Below are positions 44,157 through 51,407 of a stretch of 51,501 nucleotides of DNA, one piece after another (within the stretch, counting starts at the first letter, position 1; every line of letters begins with the position of its first letter). The notes below the pieces were generated by a model, which was not told the DNA's origin, did no database searches, and saw only the letters and a list, made by a program, of their open reading frames with translations. The stretch comes from an uncultured cyanobacterium (GTDB lineage Bacteria; Cyanobacteriota; Cyanobacteriia; PCC-6307; Cyanobiaceae), in assembly GCA_903823115.1 (NCBI GenBank), contig CAIJRN010000056.1, forward strand, positions 1 to 51,501, read 5' to 3'. The position numbers were made by a program, and so were the translations under genes.

Positions 44157-44710
44157 GCATCAATGTGATCGTGTTGGTCGGCCATGCCGGCAGGGATCCG
44201 GAGCTGCGCTTCTTTGAGAGCGGCAGCTGCGTCTGTGAGTTCAGCCTGGCGGTGAACCGCCCGCCCCGGGATGGGCAAAACCAGGAGCCGCTGTGGGTGA
44301 ACTGCAAGGCGTGGGGCAAGACCGCCCAGGTGGCGGGGGACTACCTGCGCAAGGGCAGCAAGGTGGCGATCGTCGGGCGGCTCGAGATCGAGCAGTGGAG
44401 CGACCGCAATTCAGGTGAGGTGCGTAGCAAGACCCTGGTGGTGATCGACCGCCTGGAGCTCTGCGGTGGCCGCCGTGATGGGGAAAGCTTCGCTGCTGGC
44501 GCGGGCGGGCCTGCACCATCGGGAGGTGCTGCAGCCTTGCCGGCGTCTGCTCCCTCCGGCGCATCGGCGGCTTCCAGCCCTGTTGGTTCCAGCTCTGCTG
44601 GTTCCAGCCCTGCTGGTTCCGGCCGTGCCAATTCGCAAAGTTGGGGAAGCGACTGGACGAGCACGCCGGCAGGCGGCACTCCGCTCAGCGACGAGGAGGT
44701 GCCGTTCTGA
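44153..44710 (+). CDS. ssb: Element-encoded single-stranded DNA-binding protein
   Basis: The 185-residue SSB starts at ATG 44153 (MSINVIVLVGHAGRDPELRF), overlapping the previous stop. OB-fold motifs are clear: FSLAVNRPP, WVNCKAWGKTAQVAGDYLRKGSKVAIVGRLEI and SKTLVVIDRLEL. A Ser/Ala/Gly/Pro-rich linker follows with short repeats (SSAGSSPAGS, from 15-bp DNA repeats near 44575-44625), then the acidic tip DEEVPF. This is a second SSB, distinct from the chromosomal one at 7747, and it can recruit the same SSB-binding partners. Confidence 0.92.
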   Translation: MSINVIVLVGHAGRDPELRFFESGSCVCEFSLAVNRPPRDGQNQEPLWVNCKAWGKTAQVAGDYLRKGSKVAIVGRLEIEQWSDRNSGEVRSKTLVVIDRLELCGGRRDGESFAAGAGGPAPSGGAAALPASAPSGASAASSPVGSSSAGSSPAGSGRANSQSWGSDWTSTPAGGTPLSDEEVPF

Positions 44711-44955
44711 TGGAGTGTTCCACTACGAAAAGGCTCGACCTTCCGGCCTTTCCCCGCAGCAGGCCCCGGCCACCGAGGTTGGTGGCGATCAGCAGCCTGC
44801 GCGACCTGAAGTTGCTGCAGTGGGTGCTGCTGATCCTCCAGGTCTGGATCCTGGTGCTGCTGATCGCGCTCACGCTCAGGAATCCCGTCGCCTTGTGCCC
44901 TGAGCGCTTTGCCCAGGGAAGCCTGTCCTCGCTCCAAGCGTCTGGGCAGGAGTGA
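44710..44955 (+). CDS. Small single-pass membrane protein
   Basis: The 81-residue product has a basic, Pro-rich N-terminus and one strong transmembrane helix (LLQWVLLILQVWILVLLIALTL, about 36-57). Its ATG overlaps the ssb stop (TGATG). Small membrane proteins are common ends of phage early operons. Function unknown. Confidence 0.65.
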   Translation: MECSTTKRLDLPAFPRSRPRPPRLVAISSLRDLKLLQWVLLILQVWILVLLIALTLRNPVALCPERFAQGSLSSLQASGQE

Positions 44956-45444
44956 TGGAGGCCAGAAATAGTCGCGGATGTTTGGCCGGCGTCATTGGGA
45001 TCCGTTGAGCAGGCACCACCAGGAGCTGCGGTCGGCAGCGGCCGTCCTGAGCGTGCCACGGCTGCGCCGTGGCCTGCATCGGCCAGCCGCCGCCGCCCTC
45101 CGCTCCGGGGCCGGTGATGGGGGTGGCGGGCTCGGTTGCTCTCCCGCGGCTGCGGTGGCCGGGCGGCTGCCAGCCGGCGGGGTGTTGGGGTGAGGCCCAA
45201 GATTCCCTCGCGCGGCTGCGCGGGCGGTGGCTTATTAGGCTGAATCAGGCTGCATTGGTTATCAAGCTGCTTGGCCTGCTGGGGGTGGCTGCGTTTTGGG
45301 TAGATTGCTTGCCCCGCAGCCGCCCTGCTCGCTAAACAGTGCGTTTGTACTGCTAGAATAAGGGTCGCGCCAAAGGCCACGAGCCCATCGCCTGCGGCAA
45401 CGAAATCCTCAGACAACTTGCCCCGTTCGTTTGCTCTGTAGCCC
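44956..45444. other. Intergenic region with GC-rich hairpin and possible promoter
   Basis: A perfect 7-bp hairpin (CCACGGC/GCCGTGG, loop TGC) lies at 45056-45072. A TAGAAT -10-like hexamer at 45354-45359, in a locally AT-richer patch, could start the next transcript about 90 bp before the SLOG gene. Open frames here lack coding character. Confidence 0.4.
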
Positions 45445-45966
45445 ATGAGCTTGTCCTCTGCTGCAGTGGCCCAGGCCGCTGCATTGCATCTCCCCGGCCT
45501 TCAGCCGCCGCCGGTGCTGGCCCATCGCTCGGTCGTCATCGTCGCCGCCGGTGGCCGCGATCTCTCCTGGCCCCAGGAGCGCATCGCCTCCGCCCTGCTC
45601 CAGCGCAGTGGCGGCCGGGCCGTCCATCTGTTGCTCCATGGCGGTGCCCGTGGCGCGGATCAAACCATCGGCCGTGCTGCCCATCAGTTCGGCTGGCGGG
45701 TCCAGTCCCTTCCCGCCGAGTGGGGTCGCTATGGCCGCAGCGCCGGGCCGATCCGCAATCGCCGCATCCTCGAGCAGGCCCTGGCGGAAGCCCAGGCCCA
45801 CACCTCCTCGGCATTCAGTGCCTCGGTGCTGGTGATCGCCTTTCCCGGTGGCCCCGGCACGGCCTCGCTGGTTCAGCAGGCCCGCCGTTGCTCCTCCCGT
45901 TCGCCGGTGCCGGTGGTGGTGATGGAAGTGCCGCCGCCGTTTTCGCCGGAGCCCCTCGCAGCTTGA
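45445..45966 (+). CDS. SLOG-superfamily (DUF2493/YspA-like) protein
   Basis: The 173-residue protein shows the DUF2493 pattern: a nucleotide-binding strand VVIVAAGGRDLSWPQ, then LLLHGGARGADQTIG, a WRVQSLPAEWGRYGRSAGPIRNRRIL stretch, and VLVIAFPGGPGTASLVQQA. These Rossmann-like SLOG folds bind nucleotides or nucleotide-derived ligands and are frequent in phages; the ligand is not known. It heads a second small block with the Gp157-family and Rad52-like genes. Confidence 0.82.
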   Translation: MSLSSAAVAQAAALHLPGLQPPPVLAHRSVVIVAAGGRDLSWPQERIASALLQRSGGRAVHLLLHGGARGADQTIGRAAHQFGWRVQSLPAEWGRYGRSAGPIRNRRILEQALAEAQAHTSSAFSASVLVIAFPGGPGTASLVQQARRCSSRSPVPVVVMEVPPPFSPEPLAA

Positions 45967-46015
45967 GCGGCATACGCCGCCCCGATCTTGTTTTCACTCC
46001 TCTCCAGTTCCACCC

Positions 46016-46633
46016 ATGTCCGTTCTCACCACCCCCGCTGCTCCTCTCTCCCCGGCTGTCCCCAATGCAGCAGGCCCTGCCTGCTCCCTGCAGCGCTCCG
46101 GTTCCCTCTGGCAGCTGGGCATCGAGGCCCAGGAGCTCACCACCACCATTAGCCAGCTGGCCGAACAACTGGAAGCCGACGACGACACCCGCGCCCAGGC
46201 CCTCGCCGAACTGGAGGCCGCACTGCTGGCCGAGGAACACAACAAAACCGCCCTGGCCGCCAAAGCCGATGCCACCTGCTGGGTGATCGAGCACCTTCGC
46301 GGCCAGGCCGCCTACCGCCAGCAGCAGGCAAAGCGGCTCACCGAGCTTTCACGCTCCGATGCCTCCCGGGCCGATGCCCTGGAGGACTCCCTCGTCCTGG
46401 TCCTCACTCGCCTGCAGCCCACCGCCAACCGCTTCTCGTTCCCGAATCACGAGCTCAGCAGCCGCAAGTCCCAGGCGGTCGAGATCGAGGACGAAGCCTC
46501 CCTGCCCTCCGAGTGGCTCGCCCACAAAACCACCAGCCACCTCGACAAGGCCGCCATCAAAGAAGCCCTCAAAGCTGGCCACCTCATCCCCGGCGCCCAA
46601 CTCGTCTCCCGCCGCTCCTGGCGCATCCACTGA
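46016..46633 (+). CDS. Gp157-family protein
   Basis: The 205-residue protein has a long N-terminal coiled coil (LWQLGIEAQELTTTISQLAE onward), the AALLAEEHNKTALAAKADATCWVI segment that marks the Siphovirus Gp157 family, a second helical block, and a C-terminal beta-like FSFPNHELSSRKSQAVEIED followed by LPSEWL and DKAAIKEALKAGHLIPGAQLV. Gp157 proteins are commonly encoded next to phage annealing proteins; their exact activity is not settled. It precedes the Rad52-like gene by 108 bp. Confidence 0.85.
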   Translation: MSVLTTPAAPLSPAVPNAAGPACSLQRSGSLWQLGIEAQELTTTISQLAEQLEADDDTRAQALAELEAALLAEEHNKTALAAKADATCWVIEHLRGQAAYRQQQAKRLTELSRSDASRADALEDSLVLVLTRLQPTANRFSFPNHELSSRKSQAVEIEDEASLPSEWLAHKTTSHLDKAAIKEALKAGHLIPGAQLVSRRSWRIH

Positions 46634-46741
46634 GGGGCCAGAGGCCCCTCACAAATGGGGTTCTGGTGGTGCAGCCAGGGCCCCTTGTTCCTGATCCCAC
46701 TTCGCTCCTCTCCTCTTCTCGCTCCATCGCTTCCCATCGCC

Positions 46742-47785
46742 ATGACCATCGCCGCTCCTCCCTCCAACGGGGCCAGCACCACCAGCCGCCCCTCGGCTCC
46801 TCGATCCATCCAGAGGCCGACATCGGCCCTGGAGCTGATCCGCACAGCTGATCGGGCCGAGGGTGCTCCACCCGCAGCCCACGAATCCGCCGCGACTCCG
46901 CACGCCCTCCCGGCTCAGCCCTCCGGCTTCTCCCCCGAGCAACTCGCTGCTCTTGCCGCCCCCCTCGATCGGGCCAACGTCCGCCAACGCGATCAGGGCC
47001 GCGGGAAGGTGGCATACCTGGAAGGCTGGCAAGTCATCGCAGAAGCGAACCGCATCTTTGGCTTTGACGGCTGGCAGCGCCAGACCATCGCCGTCCGCTG
47101 CGTTTCCCAGGCCGAGCGCCCCATAGGCAGGGACCAGAAGCCGGGCTGGGGTGTCACCTACACCGCCCGCGTTCGCGTCACCGTCACGGCCGGAGGCCGG
47201 CCTCCTTTGATCCGGGAGGGCAGCGGGGCCGGCCACGGCATCGATATGGATCTTGGCCAGGCCCATGAATCCGCTCTCAAGGAGGCCGAGACCGACGCCA
47301 TGAAGCGGGCGCTGATGACCTTTGGCAACCCGTTTGGGCTTGCCCTCTATGACAAGCAGCAGCGGCAGGTCAGCACTGCCCCCGGCAGAGCGGATGGGCC
47401 ACAGCAGTCAGCTGGACAGCGGCCTCCGGCCAGCCAGCCGGCGCCTGGCGGTCCCGCTCCTATCACCGCGGCCTCGGTCCAAGGCCGCACCCAGGCCACG
47501 GCCTCGACTCCACTGCCATCAGCCCCGACCGAGGCCAGCCAGGTGGCCCTCGATGCCGAGACGATCCAGCACATCCACAGCACCCTGCGGGCCCTGCCCC
47601 GACCCCTGCTGGAGAGCCTCACCCGGGCGTTCCGCAAGCGGTTCCAGGTGCCCGACACCGCAGTGACCATCGCCGATCGGATCAGCCAGAAGTCCCACCA
47701 CGACTGGATCGAGGCGTTTCTGGTGTCGCACCATGAGGTGCGCTTACTAAACATGGAACAGGAGACTGGTTGCGAAAAGCCATAA
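46742..47785 (+). CDS. Rad52-family single-strand annealing protein
   Basis: Starting at ATG 46742 gives 347 residues. After a disordered leader, residues about 58-215 match the Rad52/Rad22 annealing domain: LAAPLDRANVRQRDQGRGKVAYLEGWQVIAEANRIFGFDGW, then TYTARVRVTVTAG, REGSGAGHGIDMDLGQAHESALKEAETDAMKRAL and FGNPFGLALYDK. The C-terminal region is Pro/Ala-rich plus a short helical end. It anneals ssDNA during recombination. Its presence alongside the RecT-like protein in the same element is unusual. Confidence 0.87.
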   Translation: MTIAAPPSNGASTTSRPSAPRSIQRPTSALELIRTADRAEGAPPAAHESAATPHALPAQPSGFSPEQLAALAAPLDRANVRQRDQGRGKVAYLEGWQVIAEANRIFGFDGWQRQTIAVRCVSQAERPIGRDQKPGWGVTYTARVRVTVTAGGRPPLIREGSGAGHGIDMDLGQAHESALKEAETDAMKRALMTFGNPFGLALYDKQQRQVSTAPGRADGPQQSAGQRPPASQPAPGGPAPITAASVQGRTQATASTPLPSAPTEASQVALDAETIQHIHSTLRALPRPLLESLTRAFRKRFQVPDTAVTIADRISQKSHHDWIEAFLVSHHEVRLLNMEQETGCEKP

Positions 47786-47821
47786 CCTGCCTAGAGTAAA
47801 TGCCTATCGAGCAAAGGACAG

Positions 47822-48202
47822 ATGAAGAGTTTGCCGAAGCTCGCCCTGGTACTTGCTACAACCAACATGGTCTTTGATCTCCCAGTTCTTGCGCAAGCAT
47901 CTAACTGGCAGGTTGTCTATTCTGAGCCGCGAAACTTAACGTCGTCTGACCCGGACGACGTAAAGAGAGCTTTACTGGAAATTGATACGAACAGCATCCG
48001 CACTGTTTCCGGAACAACTTTTTGGGTTCTGAGGTCAACTTATTTCAGGGTTGACGGACAGCACGAACAGTACGTGAACCAATGGCAGGCCATCTGCCCC
48101 GAAAGAAAATATCGCTACCCTGGCTCTGATTTTAAACGGCTAGACGACCATCGTCGTCCCGACCTAATCATAAAGAATTCTGCCTGGAGCTGGGTTTGCT
48201 AA
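47822..48202 (+). CDS. Secreted protein, unknown function, AT-richer than its surroundings
   Basis: The 126-residue precursor has a typical signal peptide (Lys residues, hydrophobic LALVLATTNMVFDLPVL, likely cleavage near LAQA). The mature part is small, with two Cys (near the middle and the last residue), and aromatic residues. It resembles secreted cyanobacterial proteins that restrict a surface-adhesion-type fold (WQVVYSEPRN ... RSTYFRVDGQHEQYVNQW), but I cannot assign a family. Third-codon composition is less GC-rich than neighbours, suggesting later transfer. Followed by a perfect hairpin. Confidence 0.7.
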   Translation: MKSLPKLALVLATTNMVFDLPVLAQASNWQVVYSEPRNLTSSDPDDVKRALLEIDTNSIRTVSGTTFWVLRSTYFRVDGQHEQYVNQWQAICPERKYRYPGSDFKRLDDHRRPDLIIKNSAWSWVC

Positions 48203-48220
48203 ACTTTCTATCGCTTTTGA

Positions 48221-48242
48221 CATGTGATTCGCTAATCACATG
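48221..48242. terminator. Perfect 9-bp hairpin after the secreted protein gene
   Basis: CATGTGATT (48221-48229) and AATCACATG (48234-48242) are exact complements with a CGCT loop, 18 bp after the stop codon. No U-run follows, so it would be a non-canonical terminator or an RNA-stabilising end. Confidence 0.5.
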
Positions 48243-48572
48243 CCTGGTCGCTGCAGGCTGAAGCACCTCCGTACCGCGAAGTTTTCCTTTTCACTTCGGC
48301 GCAAGACACCATTTGACATTCTACCTCTGCCACGACACGATCCTTAAGGTAGAGCCTAATTTGGGTTGACCTTTAGGCTGGAGACTGCTGGGCCTAGCAA
48401 TCGAAGCGTTCGCTAAACTACAAAATGTAATGCTGATTCTTATGATTAGCTGGCCCTGGCTTTAGTTAATTGTGTTGTATTCAAGCGCTTCCCGGCATCA
48501 ACCTCTCGACCACGTTGCGCAGAACGTTGACGCTAGCGACTGAGCCCCTGGCGCCAAAGCCCCCCTCTGCTA
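48243..48572. other. AT-richer intergenic stretch, no gene seen
   Basis: No frame here has coding character. The base composition is clearly lower in GC than the surrounding genes, as in the preceding secreted protein gene. It leads into a small gene at 48573. Confidence 0.4.
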
Positions 48573-48776
48573 GTGCAGGTGTATGGCAGCAGAAGTCGCC
48601 AGGTCTGCATGACCTGCCATTTCTTCCGCCACCACCCGGGGCCGGAGTGCATCCCGCTGCTCACCTGCCACCTGCACCAGGGCCTGATCGCCCATGGCGA
48701 GCACCTCACCCACCGCTGCAGCGGCTGGACAGAAGACCTGCACCGCCAGCGGGGCTGGGCACCTGAGGCGGCGTGA
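48573..48776 (+). CDS. Small Cys/His-rich protein, possible zinc binder
   Basis: The 67-residue frame contains VCMTCHFFRHHPGPECIPLL then TCHLHQGLIAHGEHLTHRC and SGWTEDLHRQRGW. The CxxC followed by further Cys/His at regular spacing suggests a zinc-stabilised mini-domain. GTG start; the stop overlaps the next start (GTGA). Similar small proteins are familiar to me from picocyanobacteria without a function. Confidence 0.55.
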   Translation: MQVYGSRSRQVCMTCHFFRHHPGPECIPLLTCHLHQGLIAHGEHLTHRCSGWTEDLHRQRGWAPEAA

Positions 48777-49112
48777 GCGGTGGGACCCGTAACCGGCCGC
48801 CGCTTTCGCCCCGCGAGGCCTGGCTTAGCGATGGCCGCCAGGTGCTCCACTTCCGGCCCAGCCGCTGGGACCGCTGGAGTCAACAGCTGGAGATCATGGT
48901 GGGGGAGTTGCTACCGGGTCTGTCAGCCGGTGCCGCTGCTGAAACGCAGGCTGGAGTTCAGCCGGGAGGAGGCTCTCAAGCTCTGGACGAAGACACGCCG
49001 TGAGGGTTGGCAGGTATGTACACCGCAGTGGGCTCTTCCAACCGAGCGGCAGCCGCGGGATGGTCGTCAGGTCACCAGCATGGGGAGATCTGCCAGCTCG
49101 CCGTGCTTCTGA
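48773..49112 (+). pseudogene. Frameshifted DUF1651-family gene
   Basis: The first part (frame of GTG 48773) reads WLSDGRQVLHFRPSRWDRW then QQLEIMVGELLPG, and the second part in the +1 frame reads VCQPVPLLKRRLEF then SREEALKLWTKTRREGWQVC and PQW. Together these give the full DUF1651 pattern (GELLPG...LKxR...A..LW..L...GW....PQW), a short family common in Synechococcus and Prochlorococcus. The frame change falls at about 48915-48930. It could be a true inactivating frameshift, a sequencing error, or less likely programmed frameshifting. Confidence 0.65.
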
Positions 49113-49144
49113 ACCCCTTCTGCCCGCTCACCACGGCCAAGGTG

Positions 49145-49345
49145 ATGGCACTGAAGGCAACCGTTTTGCTGCTGCTGACGCTGCTGATCAAGGCCAGGGT
49201 GCAGATCGTGGCAGGGTCAGCCCTGGGGATTGCTCTGCTGTTGCTCAAGGTCCTGGTGTTCCTGGCCGTCAGCGGTGGTCTTGTGCTGGCGGCCGGCGGA
49301 GCCGCGCTCTACACCACGCAGCTGCGCCGGCCTGCAGTGGCCTGA
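49145..49345 (+). CDS. Small membrane protein
   Basis: From ATG 49145 the 66-residue product has two hydrophobic segments (TVLLLLTLLIKARV and ALGIALLLLKVLVFLAVSGGLVLAAGG) with a short cationic link. It ends 9 bp before the Nudix gene. Longer in-frame starts upstream overlap the frameshifted gene and look less likely. No family known. Confidence 0.55.
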   Translation: MALKATVLLLLTLLIKARVQIVAGSALGIALLLLKVLVFLAVSGGLVLAAGGAALYTTQLRRPAVA

Positions 49346-49354
49346 GGCCGATTC

Positions 49355-49777
49355 ATGGTGGTTGAAGTCGCCCTGGCGATGCTGCAGCGGGACGGTTGCT
49401 GGTTGATGCAGCTGCGCGACGAGATCCCCTCGATCGTCGCCCCCGGTTGCTGGGGACTCTTCGGGGGGCACCTCGATCCGGGCGAGACGCCGGAGCAGGC
49501 CCTGCGGCGCGAGTTGCTGGAAGAGATCAGCTGGCAGCCAGCCGCGCTGGAGCCTGTGATGGTGCACCACATCCATCGCCGCACGGCCCACGTGTTCCTT
49601 GCTGAGCTTTCAGTGCCGCTGGAGCAGCTACAGCTCTTGGAGGGCCAGGACATGGCACTGGTCAGAACGGAGGAACTGCTGGCCGGGTCTATCTGGAGCA
49701 CCCAGCTCGGCACCCATCGCCCCCTGGCCGATGGGTTGCTGGAGGTGATAGAGCACGTGATCAGCGGACAGGGGTGA
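49355..49777 (+). CDS. Nudix hydrolase
   Basis: The 140-residue protein carries a full Nudix box at 38-60 (GX5EX7REUXEE, reading GHLDPGETPEQALRRELLEE) with Ser in place of the terminal Gly. Nudix proteins hydrolyse nucleoside diphosphates linked to other groups, with Mg2+ held by the Glu residues. The specific substrate is unknown. It begins 9 bp after the small membrane protein gene. Confidence 0.88.
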   Translation: MVVEVALAMLQRDGCWLMQLRDEIPSIVAPGCWGLFGGHLDPGETPEQALRRELLEEISWQPAALEPVMVHHIHRRTAHVFLAELSVPLEQLQLLEGQDMALVRTEELLAGSIWSTQLGTHRPLADGLLEVIEHVISGQG

Positions 49778-50111
49778 ACACAACAAAGCCCGGAGTGTTA
49801 GCCCCAGGAGCTTGCCTGCTCAGCAGTGCCGCTGCCCAAAAGGGGAGCCGGGCAAAGCTGTGTGGTCAGTTGATCATTTGCAGATCAGAAGATCTTTGGT
49901 TGTGGAGCGGAGCGTTGAGAGTAGACAGCTCAAGTTAGGAATAGAATTTGTTCAAATGCAAGAGCGATATGATACTCCGCCGATCTTAGCCAACCCCGTG
50001 TAGTGGCCTTGGGAAAGAGGTGGGCTCCTATAGCCTAGAATTGAGCTTGCTGCCCGCGTCCTAGAAAACGTCGCGCCTACCTCGATCCGCTCCGCACAAG
50101 CGCCAAGGTTC
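49778..50111. other. Intergenic region before the dynamin-like gene
   Basis: Composition shifts to AT-rich from about 49,880. A small palindrome ATTTG-TT-CAAAT lies at 49946-49957, and TATAGC/TAGAAT -10-like strings at about 50031-50041 sit some 75 bp before the ATG at 50112. No gene is evident. Confidence 0.4.
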
Positions 50112-51407
50112 ATGCAATCTACTGAAATACCTTCAACAACCCCAACGTTTATGGAACTTTCTTCGATGCCAGACTCCCAGCGGATACTTTTACTTCGTGA
50201 GTACACACTATATATTTTCCAGCAGCTTGGGAAGGCCCTGGAAAACCATCAGAATGAAACAAACGGCGCAAATGCTAACTTTCAGAAAGCTCTATCTGTG
50301 ATGCGAGAACGCGAACGGCAATTACGGGATGCAGAGCTTTCGCTGGCGGTCACAGCTCCAATGAAGGCTGGAAAGTCGACGATACTGAATGCCATTATCG
50401 GCGATGGCATTCTTCCTAGTCGTGCACTGGCAATGACCGTCTTGCCAACGAGAGTGCAACTCTGTCAAGATCAAGAAGATCCAAAGCTGCTTTTAAGCCA
50501 GGCCTTCTATGATGCAATGAAAGAATTCTTAGATGCCGATGAATTCAATGAAGTGAACTGGGGAAATAATGGTATTGTTACTGGTGCAGAGCAGATTCGC
50601 CAGACGCTTACAATCCTGAACGACAAGGTTCGATCATCACTTCAGCAGAGCAAGAAACTGAGAATGCCGCTCGATGGTAAGGACATTCCCGTAGTATATG
50701 CAAAGCTGCCAACATACCTTCGCAGAAGTGAAGGTGCCAGTGGCTCAATGCCCAAGGGCTCTCTGGTCTTGATAGATACTCCAGGACCTAATGAGGCCAA
50801 TATTGGGGAAGCCTTGCAAGTAATTGTGAGAAGCATTCTCCAGGAAGTATCTATGGTTGCCGTAGTCCTCGACTATACGCAGCTCACCTCTGAGGCAGCA
50901 GAGCTTACGAAGAACGAAGTAAAGACAATTGCCTCTATAATTGGCAATGACAATGTTATTTACCTTGTCAACAAAGTCGACCAACGACGGCCTGGCGACC
51001 TCACCACCAAAGGGGTCGAAGATTTTATTTCACAGAGCTACGAGGATAATGCGGAGTCCGGTGACAACTTGTTTGAGATCTCTGCTTCAAAAGGCTATGC
51101 AGCTGGAGGCTTCATACGCGCAGTTACCGGAAGAAGCCTTCAGGACGAAGACATGCGTAAAATGCCAAGCGCTATAAGCCTAGCGCAAGAGCTATATGAA
51201 CTGTGGGAAGATGAACTTGAAGACGCCACAGTTGACCTTTTTAACAAGAAAGCAACCCGGCTTTGGTCAAACTCTGGAATTGAACAGTTTCTTGCAGTAT
51301 GCATTGAAGAATTGACAGGTCGCGCGTACGAAAAAACCGTTTATACAAGCATTGACTACCTGGGCACCTCGAATAATCAGCAATTTGCAGGGTCGCTGCG
51401 GGCATGA
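50112..51407 (+). CDS. Dynamin-like GTPase
   Basis: The 431-residue protein has a dynamin-type GTPase core. G1 is APMKAGKST (82-90, with Ala replacing the first Gly of GxxxxGKS/T), G2/switch region includes AMTVLPT (107-113), G3 DTPG (222-225) and G4 NKVD (287-290). An N-terminal helical region (about 25-75) precedes it. The long C-terminal helical stalk and membrane-binding part of full bacterial dynamins is absent or lies in the next gene. Codon use is markedly AT-richer than neighbours, suggesting transfer. Bacterial dynamin-like pairs occur in anti-phage (Eleos/LeoABC-like) and membrane-stress contexts; a role here is inferred only. Confidence 0.85.
   Translation: MQSTEIPSTTPTFMELSSMPDSQRILLLREYTLYIFQQLGKALENHQNETNGANANFQKALSVMRERERQLRDAELSLAVTAPMKAGKSTILNAIIGDGILPSRALAMTVLPTRVQLCQDQEDPKLLLSQAFYDAMKEFLDADEFNEVNWGNNGIVTGAEQIRQTLTILNDKVRSSLQQSKKLRMPLDGKDIPVVYAKLPTYLRRSEGASGSMPKGSLVLIDTPGPNEANIGEALQVIVRSILQEVSMVAVVLDYTQLTSEAAELTKNEVKTIASIIGNDNVIYLVNKVDQRRPGDLTTKGVEDFISQSYEDNAESGDNLFEISASKGYAAGGFIRAVTGRSLQDEDMRKMPSAISLAQELYELWEDELEDATVDLFNKKATRLWSNSGIEQFLAVCIEELTGRAYEKTVYTSIDYLGTSNNQQFAGSLRA

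Noticed and set aside
44978..45335. Plus-strand frames between the small membrane protein and the SLOG gene
   Set aside because: They are Gly/Ala/Arg/Pro-rich readings of hairpin-forming GC-rich DNA with no domain or good start.
45330..45360. LexA-type site near the GTAC and TAGAAT strings before the SLOG gene
   Set aside because: The spacing and second half-site do not match the cyanobacterial LexA consensus that I know.
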